Shown here: piece after piece, positions 38,710 to 51,012 of the stretch
How positions within the stretch are numbered: the first letter of the stretch is position 1
How the letters are laid out: each line of letters starts with the position of its first letter
Source: Xiphydria camelus
Taxonomy: Eukaryota; Arthropoda; Insecta; Hymenoptera; Xiphydriidae
Direction: 5' to 3'
Length of the DNA: 64,000 nucleotides
Assembly (NCBI GenBank): GCA_963678675.1
Contig: OY783200.1
Span: 1,376,501 to 1,440,500, forward strand
Notes under the pieces: generated by a model
The model's database searches: none
The model's input: the letters and a program-made list of their open reading frames with translations, nothing else
What the model was told of the DNA's origin: nothing
Made by a program: the position numbers and the translations under genes

Positions 38710-41560
38710 TGGACCTTTCGCGTACTCGCATCGTCTCCTATATGATTCAAAAGCTCCGAGTTCCGCGAAAATTGCGGAAGTTATCGAGTTATTTACACTT
38801 GGGGTGGGGTGTGACGAGGAGGGGGTGGGGGACAGACGTCCCCGTTCTCCCGCGTGCTTACTTGAAGTTCACCGGAGCAAAGTCGTTCGGGCGAAAGAGA
38901 AAGTACGGTCGATAAGCTAGGGAAAATGTTGTTCTTATCGACGGAGGCCGAAAGGGAAAGTGGGGGGAGCTAACTGAAAACGGTCACGTTGTACGGTTTA
39001 CGCGCAAATAAAACGTTTCGTGCTTTCGTCGTGAGCACCGGATCCGATCGGCGCTTCCGTTCAATTAACGTGACGGAAGATTTTGCCGATGGCTGATGTT
39101 TTATTATTTCGGATTTGTTGAAAATTACCAGGAAGGTCTTTGATATTTTAATTCTTTTTCTTTGATTTTTTGAATGAATAAAGAAAGAAGCTTCATTTGA
39201 ACGAATAGATCGAATAATTCATCCATAATTTGCATCACTATTATTAATACTAATTTTTTTAAATGCATCGTTAATATTTCCTGAACAATGAGAAGGTTGA
39301 CAAATTTCTGGAATAATTGAAATGATTAGGCGTATAGCCGAAAGTGAAAGTTAATACAATTTTAATTGCAGTAGGAGAATTAGTTGATGTTATAAAATTT
39401 ATTAAAAAATTAATTCCACTTTTTTTTATTAATGACTAACATTTTTTTTATTTTATTACATTTTTATACGAAATTCGAAGAAATTCGATAAGTCTTTGGC
39501 GAGAATTGTATCTCCAAGAGATCATACATTTTCGATTCTCCTATGCGAAACACTGAATCTTGATTCGAATTTAAACAAATGGAGTCGCGATGGAAAATAG
39601 AGTGTCGGAGATATTTTGCTCGCAGAAGGCGCCTAATTCAAATACTAGAATTATTATCTTTAATGTAATGAGTTGTACTGATTTCGAGCTCCTTTGCAGC
39701 TCGAAATGTGACCTTGAAACAATCGTTACTCCAATTTATTATGATCGTAAAGATCGTATAAGTGAGAAGAGACAAACGCACCCCATTGTAAGAGAAACGG
39801 CCCCTCGCACCCCCGATGCTCGCGCGCGTCACGCGCACATCACCATGTCGCGTTATACGAAGAATATGTCAACGCGGATTCAGCGGGGATGAAATGTGTG
39901 ATGGAATGCGCGATAAAACGCATCCCCCGATCGCGAAAGATATGCTGAGTCTTTTGAAACGAATTCCCCGTCCCGCAACTCGACAACGTGGAGTGTATTT
40001 TTTACGAACCCTATTATTCCTCGAGATCAACGAGGGGGTGTTCTAATTTTTTTTTTTATGAAAAAAGCCCTTCCACAAATTCGCGGGGAATTTCGATAGC
40101 ACTTTTTTCTTAAGCATCACGGGGATTTTTTTTCAACGACCCCTCCATTTCAAGGGCCTCCATTTCCATCGATCGCTTCCAGTAATGGGATCGCTGGAAG
40201 CGTCTGCACAACCCCCCCCCCCCCCCGAAAGCACCCTCGCTGCAGTGTCGCCGTAGCGGCTGATAATTTTCCGAGTGACCAGCAAACCCCGATATCAGTC
40301 ACTTTAAATTGCCGGGGACTCCCCATTTCGGCGTCTCAAAAAGTTTCCATTTAATCCGATTCGGCTCTCGGGTCTTCGCCCGAGATAAGGGAGGGACGCA
40401 GCGCCCTCCTCTTTTAGGGTTTAAGGGCGTTCCGTGTGGGCTATCGATGAGCTTTATCGATCCCGCGAATTTCGGTTTATTCTCATGGCAAATGCGTCCC
40501 CCGTTTCGACCGATCTCGCTATCAGTTGCCATTGCGCGTCAGATCCTTTATTTTACGTTTTTACGATTTTCTTTATGGCGTCTGAGCCTCTTCTTCGAGG
40601 GGGCGCGCTCACTCCTTCGTTTTGCGATAAGAATTTTTATGGTTGCGGAGGGGATGCCCGCACTCGCCGGCCCGAAGGGTGGAATAAATCCGATCGGATG
40701 CGTCGGCACGTTCCGGGCGGTTCAAACTTTCCCGCGCTTCGTCCGCCATAATTATCGTCGGCCATGCGAGCGAGCAGCGCGGGAAATCGCTGGGAGTTGG
40801 TTCCTTGGTAAGATTAATGTCGGAGCTCGATGATTAATTGATTCGCAAGTGTGTTCCTGTGTTTATCGAACGAATTTGTTTCTATTGCGATTTTTATTTT
40901 ACCTTTATCGCGCGTGTATATTTGCAAGACTCACTCTTCGGCGAAAATGTTAAAATCGAGATATATTCCGAGAGAGATGGCGTATATATCTCGATTTAAA
41001 AATTTTTGTCAAAGAGTGAATTTTCGCAAATATACGAGTCATACGATATATTTCGAAGAAAAGTACGAATATGTTTTCGCAAAGTTGAAATATGATATTA
41101 TTTAAATTATGTTTTCCACAAAATAGTCTTATAACGAGAAACGATATTTGTTTTCTTCAATTACAGGCAACACTTCTCACGCATAGGTAAATCTATATTT
41201 GTTGACGGCAATAAGGCGTCCAAATCGGTGGGGGAGGAATGTCTAAAAAGTTTGTTTACTCCGACAGAGCGCGTGATGCTTTCAGAGTTGCTGCATAAAA
41301 TATCACAGCGGAGAAGGATCGTTTGTAGTACTTTTGAACTCGTCTTCGCTCGCTTTTCCTCGATGTAAAGCTCAACGACAGGAAGAATTCACGTGTGCCG
41401 GGGGAGGCTGCAGGAAGCGAACGAGTGGCGCGTGTAGAAGGAGAGAGTGACATAACAAAAGTTAAAGCCGTATCCTTTCAAAATGATCTCGAAGGAACCT
41501 CTGAAAAATATAATTGGCCGACCCCCGGTCAATGGGGGACGCGAAGGTGATGCCACGCCA
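38710..41560. other. No supported gene
   Basis: GC-rich patches with open frames that look like chance. A poly(C) run of 15 is at 40212-40226. Confidence 0.35.
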
Positions 41561-41569
41561 AAAAGTACC

Positions 41570-41938
41570 ATTATACATTTCTAAAGCCGCTTTAAGGGAA
41601 GTTGAAAAATCAGAGGAAAACTTTTTTTATTGAAATGAATTTTTATTTATATTTAATCGTTCGAGCGAATATTTTTCTCCCTTTGAGTCAGTATTTACTT
41701 GATCAAAAAATTATGTAAATAATCCATACACAGGCATGTTTAAAAAATACAACTATACATTTCTAAGGTAGATTTCTACCGAGCCACGTTAAAGGAAGGT
41801 GAAAAATCAAAGGAAAATTTTGTTGTCGACATGAACTTTTAACTATATTTCATAGAGATGTTAATTGGACTCAATCGAATATTTTTCCTTTTGAGTCAGT
41901 ATTTACTCGATCAAAAAATTATGTAAATAATCTATATA
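41570..41938. repeat. Tandem duplication, about 180 bp unit
   Basis: Copy 1 (about 41570-41738) and copy 2 (about 41754-41938) share GAGTCAGTATTTACTYGATC, then AAAAAATTATGTAAATAATC, and GAAAAATCARAGGAAAA. Confidence 0.7.
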
Positions 41939-43130
41939 AGCACATTTATTTGAAGATTTCGTTTACCGATGTCACAAATCTACGAAAAATTTTTTATCGA
42001 GCATTGACGTACAAAAAAATTGCACTAGCAATAGTTTCTTATAACAACAAACGTTATAAGAAGACAGTGGAGAGGGCAAGGGGGGGGGAGAGATATAAAC
42101 TATCAGCGCTGAATACGAAGAGTTACACATTAGCGAAGAACTTCAGTCGTTCATTACGACCTACCCGGGGGTGCCCGAGGGTTTTCCACCCCGCGCCGTG
42201 AATACGGATTCTCCCCGGATAAAGTAAACCGTTGTTTTTAATATTTCTCCGTGGGAAATAATCGTACCTGATTATGCGGCGAGACTGGTAGCGCGTCATT
42301 CACTCCGCTCTCATCTCACAATCTCTGCGCTTCATGCCGGATGTTCCTGTTTATTCAGCGAGCATTTCGCCGAGATTTACAATGAATGTGTAATACACTT
42401 TTTTAAGCGACGCTAAACTTCCTCTTCGCGTAATCATCCCGTTCTCCGGGAGTTACGGATTTTCGAAAATTATGCAACAAACGAGGGGTAACATGATATT
42501 ATGCACAGCGAAATAATTTTTTCTTATGAATAATCATTAAGTCGCATTTTGGGAGCAATCAAAAGATAGTATTTTACTATTATTTAAAGGAAATTATTTT
42601 AATAAAAGCATTTTTTCTTCCAAAAATTCAATGTCCAAATTTACAGATTTGTTTACATATTTTTAAAAAAAAACAAATTTCAATACGCATTGCTATCTAT
42701 TTTGACCAAATAAAAGTTTTTGTAATTTTTAAAAAAGAATTTTGCAGTAATCTCGGACCACGCATCTATAAATAAATGACAACTTTTTGAATTTTCAAAA
42801 GTGCCTCCGACATGCTTCATCAACATTTTGCATAAAACGATTAAATTGCTGTTCTCTACAAGTTGAAGAGAGATTTGACTCGCTCAACTTTACTTTCATA
42901 GATTGTATCTCCGCATGCGCGATAACCCCACTGTAATGGATTTCAACCTGTTGAAACGAGACTCCATCCTAATACATAGTCGGCTTCTGATATATCTGGT
43001 GGACATGTGTCGGTAAGTGGTTGAACCGTTCAAATCAAAGCAATCTGCCTGTTGGCTTATCTTGATAGCAGTAATTAATTAAGTCTACAATTCCTCACAT
43101 CCTTCTTCCAGTTTGTAAATGCACAGCTAT
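41939..43130. other. No supported gene
   Basis: Nothing with coding or repeat support beyond AT-rich low complexity. Confidence 0.35.
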
Positions 43131-43134
43131 ACCT

Positions 43135-43396
43135 GATATATGATATATGATAATACGAAAAATTATATCGTATATAATCATATATAATTATACATGATCT
43201 GATGTCATTTTATATATTTAGATTTGAATAAGGTCAAAATTGTTGATCTGATTATATCTAATCTTGTCTGATCATATATGATTATATATAGTTCTTCATA
43301 TATAAATTAATCAGATGGAGTCAAATTTCGGATCTGATTATATCTAATTATATATGATCATATTATGATATACTTATAAACATTTTTTCACAGGTC
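43135..43396. repeat. AT-1 repeat
   Basis: Contains TCGTATATAATCATATATAA, TAGTTCTTCATATATAAATT, and the right end TATAAACATTTTTTCACAGG. Confidence 0.6.
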
Positions 43397-44275
43397 GAGC
43401 CTTCGAAGATATTTCTATTGGAAAATTAAATTTCGCGCCAAACTTATTTCATATCGAGTAGTGATTAACGTTGCCTTTCTTTCATGGTTGTATCATGTAT
43501 TAACAACATTTTAAGTACACATAATGTACAAATTTTTGTTTGAATTTTCAAATCCGAAATTATCACGATACGTGGTTTTGCTTTGTTTGTATTTTACAAT
43601 TAAAATTCTCGCATTTCCGGAGAGTTCGCGCTAACCAGTAAAACAACACAGTTGCGGGGGAAGCTACAAGTTGTTCCGTGTTAGTTGATTTAAAGGAGAG
43701 CGGAAGCGCGCGACTTTCCGGTCCCGGGGCAGTTTGATCTCGTTACATTCGCCTTTATAAGAGAAGGCGCTCACGACTCGAAAGAATGGTGAGCCGACCA
43801 ACCGACAAACCACTTATTCGAGGGCACAAAGAGCCGGAAATTTCATTTGAAACGCGGTAATGTGACTCGTAAGATGGCGGCTATTTGAAGAGGTGTACTT
43901 GCATCGATGCATATTTGATTTGACGGTAATAAGAAAGATATTATACAGTACCGGCTGAGAAATATTGGTTGACACGTCTCGATCTTTCTTTTTTTAATAC
44001 AATATATGGCTATTGTAAAAAAAATGTTGACATACTGCAATACATTGTAGGTATAAATTGCGAGCTTTTGGTCAACACAGTCTGTGTGATTAGGTTCACT
44101 GCAAGCTGTACATACGCAAAATACCATTGGAACACAATTTAGAGTCTACACTGTATCTTACAGTCCGAGAGAAATGTTTCGTGCACATAAATTGATAAGG
44201 GTAGGAGTCCAACAGACAGACACCCGATTAAATATTTCATGGATCAGCTATGTAGATTCAAAACGACGAAACATT
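43397..44275. other. No supported gene
   Basis: Short GC-rich patch at 43.62-43.87 kb. No supported exon. Confidence 0.35.
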
Positions 44276-44343
44276 TGCTATAATAATTATAATAATATAA
44301 TTATGATTATAATTATAATTATAATAATATAATATAATATTAG
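44276..44343. repeat. AT-rich microsatellite (AATTAT-type)
   Basis: A 65-bp run of ATAATTATAAT variants. Confidence 0.75.
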
Positions 44344-44404
44344 ATAATACCTACTCAATTAAATGGAATCCCAAACTGTCATCGCGTATTGATTGGATAT
44401 ATTC

Positions 44405-44770
44405 TCCGGGTTTTGTTCATTCAGGATCTTGCGCCTGTTTAGAATTTCATCCATTTAGGATTTTCTTCCATTTAGGATCCCGTCCATTTGAAATTCTGCC
44501 CAGTTGGGATTTTGCCCATTTGGGGTTTTGTCCAGTTGGAATTTTATTCATTCAGAATCATGCCCATTTAGAATTTTATTCGCTTGGGATATTGTCTGTT
44601 TAGGATTTCATTCATTCACAATCATGCCTATTTGGAATTTCGTCCGTCTGGGATTTCGTCGATTTAAAATCCTGTCTATTTGAAATTCCGTTCAGTCAGA
44701 ATTTTGCCCGATGAAAATTTTGTCCGTTTGGAATTTTTTCCGTTTGGGATGCTCTCTATTTAGATCATAT
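44405..44770. repeat. Degenerate GGAATTC-type array, second large copy
   Basis: Units such as TTTAGGATYYYGTCCATTTG and GAAATTCTGCCCAGTTGG with a period of about 15-22 bp. Same style as the array at 19.6 kb, same orientation. Confidence 0.75.
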
Positions 44771-45082
44771 CCGTAATATCTACGAAATATTTTGCAATAA
44801 CTACATCATCAGCTTATAATATAACAATGTAGTCGAATCTCCGATTCACCAATCAGCTACAATATTTTTTTTTTCTATAAAGGGTCGCCTCCGTGAAGGT
44901 CTGGCCTATCACATATCGAGAAGGCAACCGATAAAACGACCGACTGAATCGTTTACCGCGAATTCCAAGTGGCGAGTAAAAGCGAACGAGTGTAATGAAA
45001 TTAACGTACCTATATAATGAAGCTTTCCCGCAAAATGAGAAGAGCCGACCACTTCATGCAACGAATAAATGGTTGGAGACTC

Positions 45083-45615
45083 TTAAGGATTCTCGAGCGT
45101 TATACTAAAAATAGTGAGAAATGCTTGAAAATGATTGCGTTCGGCAGATTGAAGTAAAAAAAAATTCAGTTAAATTTTCAAGTCTTCTAAGAAGCTCGTT
45201 GCAAAGATTTTTGAATAACAAAATAACATGTGTTCTTATGGGTTATAGCCAACAAACCGCGATATTTCAGAGAAAAATAGTGAAAAAATTCTGAAATTTT
45301 TTGAACAGCAAGTTTAACGAACTAAAATCATCTATACCAATTTTCACGTTCATTGAGAAGCCTGTTATTTTTTTTTATTAATTGCTCTTTATAAATTTAA
45401 CCTTTGATAAGTCAATGTGGCAACGTTGCATGACGTACAGATGCACGACCAGATGTTTTGGGCTCCATTTTTGAACTCACAGATACACACAAATACTACT
45501 GTACGTCAAACGTTGTTGCCACATCGCACGAAGAACATACTTTAGAGTGTTACTGTACTTCAGTGGACTAACTTTTAGCAGGGAAAAAGCCCCTGTACCG
45601 CTCGAGAAACCTTAA
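45083..45615 (+). mobile_element. TT-1 MITE, copy 3
   Basis: TTAAGGATTCTCGAGCGTTA at the left and CGCTCGAGAAACCTTAA at the right. TTAA is intact on both sides. Confidence 0.87.
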
Positions 45616-46204
45616 TCCCCCCTTCGAGTATTGCAATTGCACTGCCAAGCAAAATGCCATTCGCACGAAAGCTGTGCGATTCTTTAAACTTTTTCTTTTA
45701 TTCGCGTTCCGCTAAGCGGGCATTTCACGCACGGTTAGTTTCGGCTTCGGCCTTTTATCTCGGTAAAATGGCACCGCCGAAACTTTCCGAGGCGGGAAAG
45801 GATTAAAGAAAAGGGGAGAAAAACTCTACCGATGAATTCGCTCATACGTATTGCAATTTGCGATATTATTTTGTTCTTCATATTTTTCTTGTTTTCCAGT
45901 ACAGCAAATTTATGAGTGTCGAAAAATGCAAAATAAGATAATTTCAATTCGTATCACCTGTATAATAGGTCCTTTTTGTTATTGTCGATGTTTAAATATT
46001 TCGAGTCGTCGAAACTCGATTCCCTGCCAGTTCGAACAAACTTCTCTCCCTTTAATTAGTGGTACACATATATACATTGAAATATCCCACAGAGGATCCA
46101 GTAATTACAAATCGAGACAACTCGCGCCTTTCTCTTTTGAATGAATTTAATCCTACATACACTTATACATGAAAAGGATTTCAGTTTATGGAGGAAAAAT
46201 GTTA

Positions 46205-46695
46205 AGCAATAATATTTTTAGACGACTTTACTATACTTCTGACATGCGTTTAATTTTTGTTATATGTAAGCATGAGGAAGATATTTTTTTAATAAATAAT
46301 AAATAAATATAAATACTATTATAATTAATATTAAAAATTAAGTAAATAATAAAAACGATTTATATTTTATAAAAAAATGTCTCTAAATACGAAACAAATG
46401 TTTAAATAATTATAAAAAATTGTCCAACCGATAAGCTTCTCCGTCATACTTGGTAATAAAAATCTTTTTAGAAGACATGACTATACTTCTCTGACGGCGT
46501 TTAATTCTTTTCATATGAAGGTGTAAGGAAGATATTATTTTAATAAATAATAATTATATAAATAATAATTACTATTCAAAATATATATAACAAAAAAGAT
46601 TTCGAATATTATATTAAAAATCTTTCTAAATATAGAATAAATGTTTAAATAATTATAAAAAATTGTTGGACCGATAAACTCCTCTACCATTCTTT
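46205..46695. repeat. Tandem duplication, about 250 bp unit
   Basis: CTATACTTCT recurs at 46231 and 46481. AATGTTTAAATAATTATAAA and AAATTGT then CCGATAA recur at the end of each copy. Very AT-rich and non-coding. Confidence 0.75.
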
Positions 46696-48760
46696 GATTA
46701 CGGAATTTGAATCTTTTTACGGAGCGCCAACCTGGGAACTTTTCGGGCGAAACGAAATGTTATTGATTTTTCACCTGCCCCTGAGTTTTCACTCTTCCAC
46801 CTCCCTCACTTTTCCCTCCCTAACCTTTCTTTGTTCCGCACCAGCCATAAAGGTACCTCACGTTATGTCTCCACCGTACACAATGTGGATCGTTGAATGT
46901 AACGCAAACCACAGCGAGGCGGGAAAATGTTTTGATTTCCCGCGCCAGCAAAGTCCAAAATTCTCGAAAAATTTTCTCAACTGGACTAGTTAAAAAATTT
47001 CCGAATATTTTGGCATTGCAGGGTAAATTGAAATATTTTACGTTACAATTTTTTGGATCATTGCAAATTATTTCAATTTCAACGTAGACCAACGTCAACA
47101 ATTTTCCGTTCAATCGTGTTCGAAGAGATCAGTGGAAAATCCTGCGAGGGACGATAATTATGTGAGATGTAAGGGAACACCTGGGGACTCGATATAGATT
47201 TTCTGATTTTTATTTGAAGGCCTTCCAAGAAATTACCCACTATCCGGGTAGCTCGTTCACTGCGCTTGGTGCTTTTACGGTAACTTTTTTTCCTCCGTAG
47301 TTCCAAGAATAGACGTTGTATATAATATTATACATAAGTAAAGTGTAGCATGGGAATATCATACACGCGTCGTCAGCTTCCGCCACATTGATACACGGTC
47401 TGACGAGGGTCAAGCTGAAGAAGCACGGGTGTAGAATTTAAAATATGTTGTTTTTTTTTATATGAATTCCCATCGAACATGTCTAAATAGATAATATTTT
47501 GAATTAATTTCTTTTCACGACAAATGATTTAGCCGTTCAAGTTTTTTGATTTAACGTTTCATGAGCTACGACGATGTATGGTATTATTTTTTTAAAAATG
47601 TTGGTGTTATCTCTTAATGAGAAATTCGCTTTGAAATATTAGCTTCTGAAATATATCAAAAGAGCTCAAAGAGAATTATTTTCCTTAGCATATTACTTTC
47701 TGTTGTGAAACTATTCTTGATAAAAAATTCAAATTTGCGAGAAATGCTTTTTACTATTATAATATTTATCTCCTAGTCTGTCATAATCTTTTGGCCAATA
47801 AACTAAGACATATACTTGGAATATTCGAAAGTTCTGCACATGACTTTTACTAAGCAATTTTTTGTTGGATTAATCAAGATCCACTTGAAGTAATTAAATA
47901 TTTTGATGGCAGTTGGTGATATACAATTTAATCATAAATGTAATTTTTTCCTTTGGTGTTTCAAATTTATTTTTTCTTCTTCGTTTCTAATCTCGCAAGA
48001 AATGAAAAATTGAAACCAAAAAAATGGACATAGCTTAAAATAGTCTCGCGAGATATGCATCTCGAACTTCTTTGCAGATCTCACTTGATTCTTTAATGCC
48101 TATATAGAAATGTAATTGCATCCATACAAGGACAATTGACTCTGAAGTGACTATTCACATATTCATTGTCGGTTAATTATCTCGTATAGGTAGTTCTGAC
48201 AACCGGTTTAAGCTCAATACGTTAATTTACGTTCAAACGACACCATTAGTTTATTTTACGAGGGAAAATTACGCTCGAACGCGTGGCTATTTATGATAAC
48301 GATAACGATCGATATTACAAAAAGAAAGAAGGAAACTTCGCGGTAATGAGACGATTGAATTTTTCTGCGTCTGTCGTCAGAGTTCGTCGTAAAATAATGA
48401 ATACGAATTAATAAAAAAATACGTTTCCTCTTCCGAATCGTTTTTTCCCGATATATGTAACGCTTTTTATTCCACTTCGAGATAATATTTTACATTGCGG
48501 TGAAGACAGTTTCTTTTTTCCAAATCGAAATATCTCGAATGATTCTACACAATTTTTTTCACTGTCGTCGAAGGCGTCAAGTTATATTCGAAGTGTTTCA
48601 ATTTTAATAAATTCATTTCCGGCGAACCATACTCTCCGAATTTCACCACTTTTTGCGTGCCGGATAATGTACCTACACTCTCAAAAATGATAGCTCAAAG
48701 TTAACTTCCAGAACGATAACATTTACACGCGTCATTCGGCTAGGAATCCCTTCGCCCACT
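46696..48760. other. No supported gene
   Basis: AT-rich. It is downstream (minus strand) of the first-exon candidate at 48764 and could be its intron. Confidence 0.35.
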
Positions 48761-48763
48761 CAC

Positions 48764-48893
48764 CTCAATCGATCGCTCGATCCGAGAAGTTCCGAACAGT
48801 TCCGCGCACTGGATTGTGGTGACTCAACGTTGCGGGGAGGTCGCAACGACGTATTTATGACCGATGCGTAGCACCACCGACAATACTCGAAGT
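48764..48893 (-). promoter_or_regulatory. Candidate non-coding first exon of an unidentified minus-strand gene
   Basis: Starting about 33 bp below a TATAAAG, the minus strand runs 130 nt without any ATG. It ends at a consensus donor, GATTGAG/GTGAGTGG. This is the layout of a 5' UTR exon. The orphan exon at 35067-35333 is a possible downstream partner, and calexcitin is another. Confidence 0.4.
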
Positions 48894-48919
48894 GCGCGCT
48901 GCGAGCCCACGCTCCTCCG

Positions 48920-48926
48920 CTTTATA
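48920..48926 (-). promoter_or_regulatory. TATA box (TATAAAG) on the minus strand
   Basis: TATAAAG lies in a GC-rich island, with a heat-shock-element-like GAAAGTTCGAGAG immediately upstream. Confidence 0.4.
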
Positions 48927-49342
48927 CGCTCTCGAACTTTCACCTGTGCTTGCGCAGAGCACGCTTTTGCGCTTGAAGCCAGCGCGGGGTGGTCCCTCGC
49001 CATCCGGCAATTGGTACCCCTGGTGACCGGGCACGTGACACCGGCAAGCGCGCGGTTTTAGCCGCGAAAGAAAAGTCCGTCGACTTCGGTTGCGGAATGG
49101 CATCGATTGAGCGTTACGTGTACCTACGGGAAAAAAATGATTTTGCAGCCTCGGCAAAACTCGTTTTAGCTGGGAGTATTTCGCTGCAATATCTGTGGCG
49201 ACAAACGATATATTCGATAGTGGCAAATTAAATTGCGACCACACAGTGAAATATTCGTACCATTATATCGAACGTATCTTTTGCTGCCACAGATAATACT
49301 TTTGTCATGGCGGCGAGAAATTCTCAGCCAAACCTAATTTTG

Positions 49343-49872
49343 TCAAGGTTTCTCGAGCGTTATACTAAAAATAGTGAGACATGCTTGAAAATGATTGCAT
49401 TCGGTAGATTGAAGTAAACAAAAAATTCAGTTAAATTTTCAAGTCTTTTAGGAAGCTCGTTGCAAAGATATTTGAATAATAAAATAACATGTGTTCTTAT
49501 GAGTTAAAACCAACAAACCGCGATATTTCTGAGAAAAATAGTGAAAAAGTTCTGAAATTTTTTGAACAGCAAGTTTAATGAACTAAAATCATCTATACCA
49601 ATTTTCACGTTCATTAGGAAGCCCGTTATTTTTTTATTAATTGTTCTTTATAAATTTAACCTTCGATAAGTCAATGTGGCTACGTTGCATGACGTACAGA
49701 TGCATGACCAGATGTTTTGGGCTCCATTTTTGAACTCACAGATACACACATACTACTGTACGTCAAACGTTGTCGCCACATCGCACGAAGAACATACTTT
49801 AAAGTGTTACTGTACTTCAGTGGACTAACTTTTAGCAGGGAAAAAGCCCCTGTACCGCTCGAGAAACCTTAA
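49343..49872 (+). mobile_element. TT-1 MITE, copy 4
   Basis: Left TCAAGGTTTCTCGAGCGTTA (TTAA mutated to TCAA), right GCTCGAGAAACCTTAA. Confidence 0.86.
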
Positions 49873-51012
49873 GACTGCAAAATCCTTTTTTCCCCCGTGT
49901 GCCGTAACGATTGGACTAAATTATATCCTGGGGATTATTATTATTATTTCATTCTGATTGCTGTGCTCGCTGAAATTTATCGATCGACAATATATACTGC
50001 TGCTTCGAAACTCAAAAATATAATATTGCAATTTTTTATGCTATAAATTAATGATAGAATTCGGCAAAATGTTGATTAACTGAAATTTACTCCCAGGCTA
50101 TTTTACTCCATCGACTAATCACGGGATGCTGGCCCTTCGAATTTGTCCAGTTTACGCAGAGCGATACTCACTGCGGACGTCGTTCGTTTTTTTTTTTCGC
50201 CCCACTTTCCGCAATCGATCTTGGTTGATTCGCCCCGAAGGGTCGAATTTCTTTTGTACAGCTACAACCCTTATTAAGTTTGCCGCCTGTTTCGTTGAAA
50301 GGACGTGCCTCGCCGCCGCTCTCTACGGTAAAAACAAGTATCGTACCCAACTTTTTGCGTTAGCGACGCGCGAAGAAGCTTTCACCTCTGCTAATCTGAT
50401 AAATGTTGATGTAGACCGAGTTGCGGCGGATTCTTACCACTGGCACATTTGTTTGCCAATTTACCGGAGATGAGGCCGTCATTGAGATGTGATCGGACGT
50501 TAAATCTACCGAAGAATTTAATTTTTTAAAATCACATCGATCGTAATATGAATTTTTTAAAAACATTTATTACGTATTACGCAACCAGTGATGCATATTC
50601 AGAATTTCCTGGCAATAAAATAAAAGTAGTCCACGCATTACTGCACTGAAGAAAATGGATTTTTATCCCGTTCTTTTTTTTCTCAAGTCAATTATTGCTG
50701 CTAGAAGTAAAATTCTACTAATTCTCCAAATTCGACTAATGATAGCAAGTAATCTTATAAAAAGGGCGTTGCATTTTTTAAAAGTCAAAAGTACAGTCTT
50801 TTAAGAATTAAAAATAATACACACCAATTTTCGAAATATGAATTATCGCACGAAAACAATAAGCTTCTGGATATCACTGCAATGAAAAAGAATAATTCTA
50901 TAAGCACAACCACCTGTGTTTCTCGTTCTACTTCTATGCTGTATAGAAAAATTCATGTCATTATTATGTTTACTATGCAAAAGTGTTAATAAAACCACAC
51001 CTTTAATAATGA
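49873..51012. other. No supported gene
   Basis: Mixed composition. Only short frames. Confidence 0.35.

Noticed and set aside
40309..40833. Longest plus-strand frame outside gag (174 codons)
   Set aside because: GC-rich segment in which stops are rare and an overlapping frame is also open. Composition is basic and hydrophobic without domains, and there are no splice signals.
48855..49244. 129-codon minus-strand frame
   Set aside because: Overlaps the TATA box and candidate 5' exon. Likely chance in GC-rich DNA.
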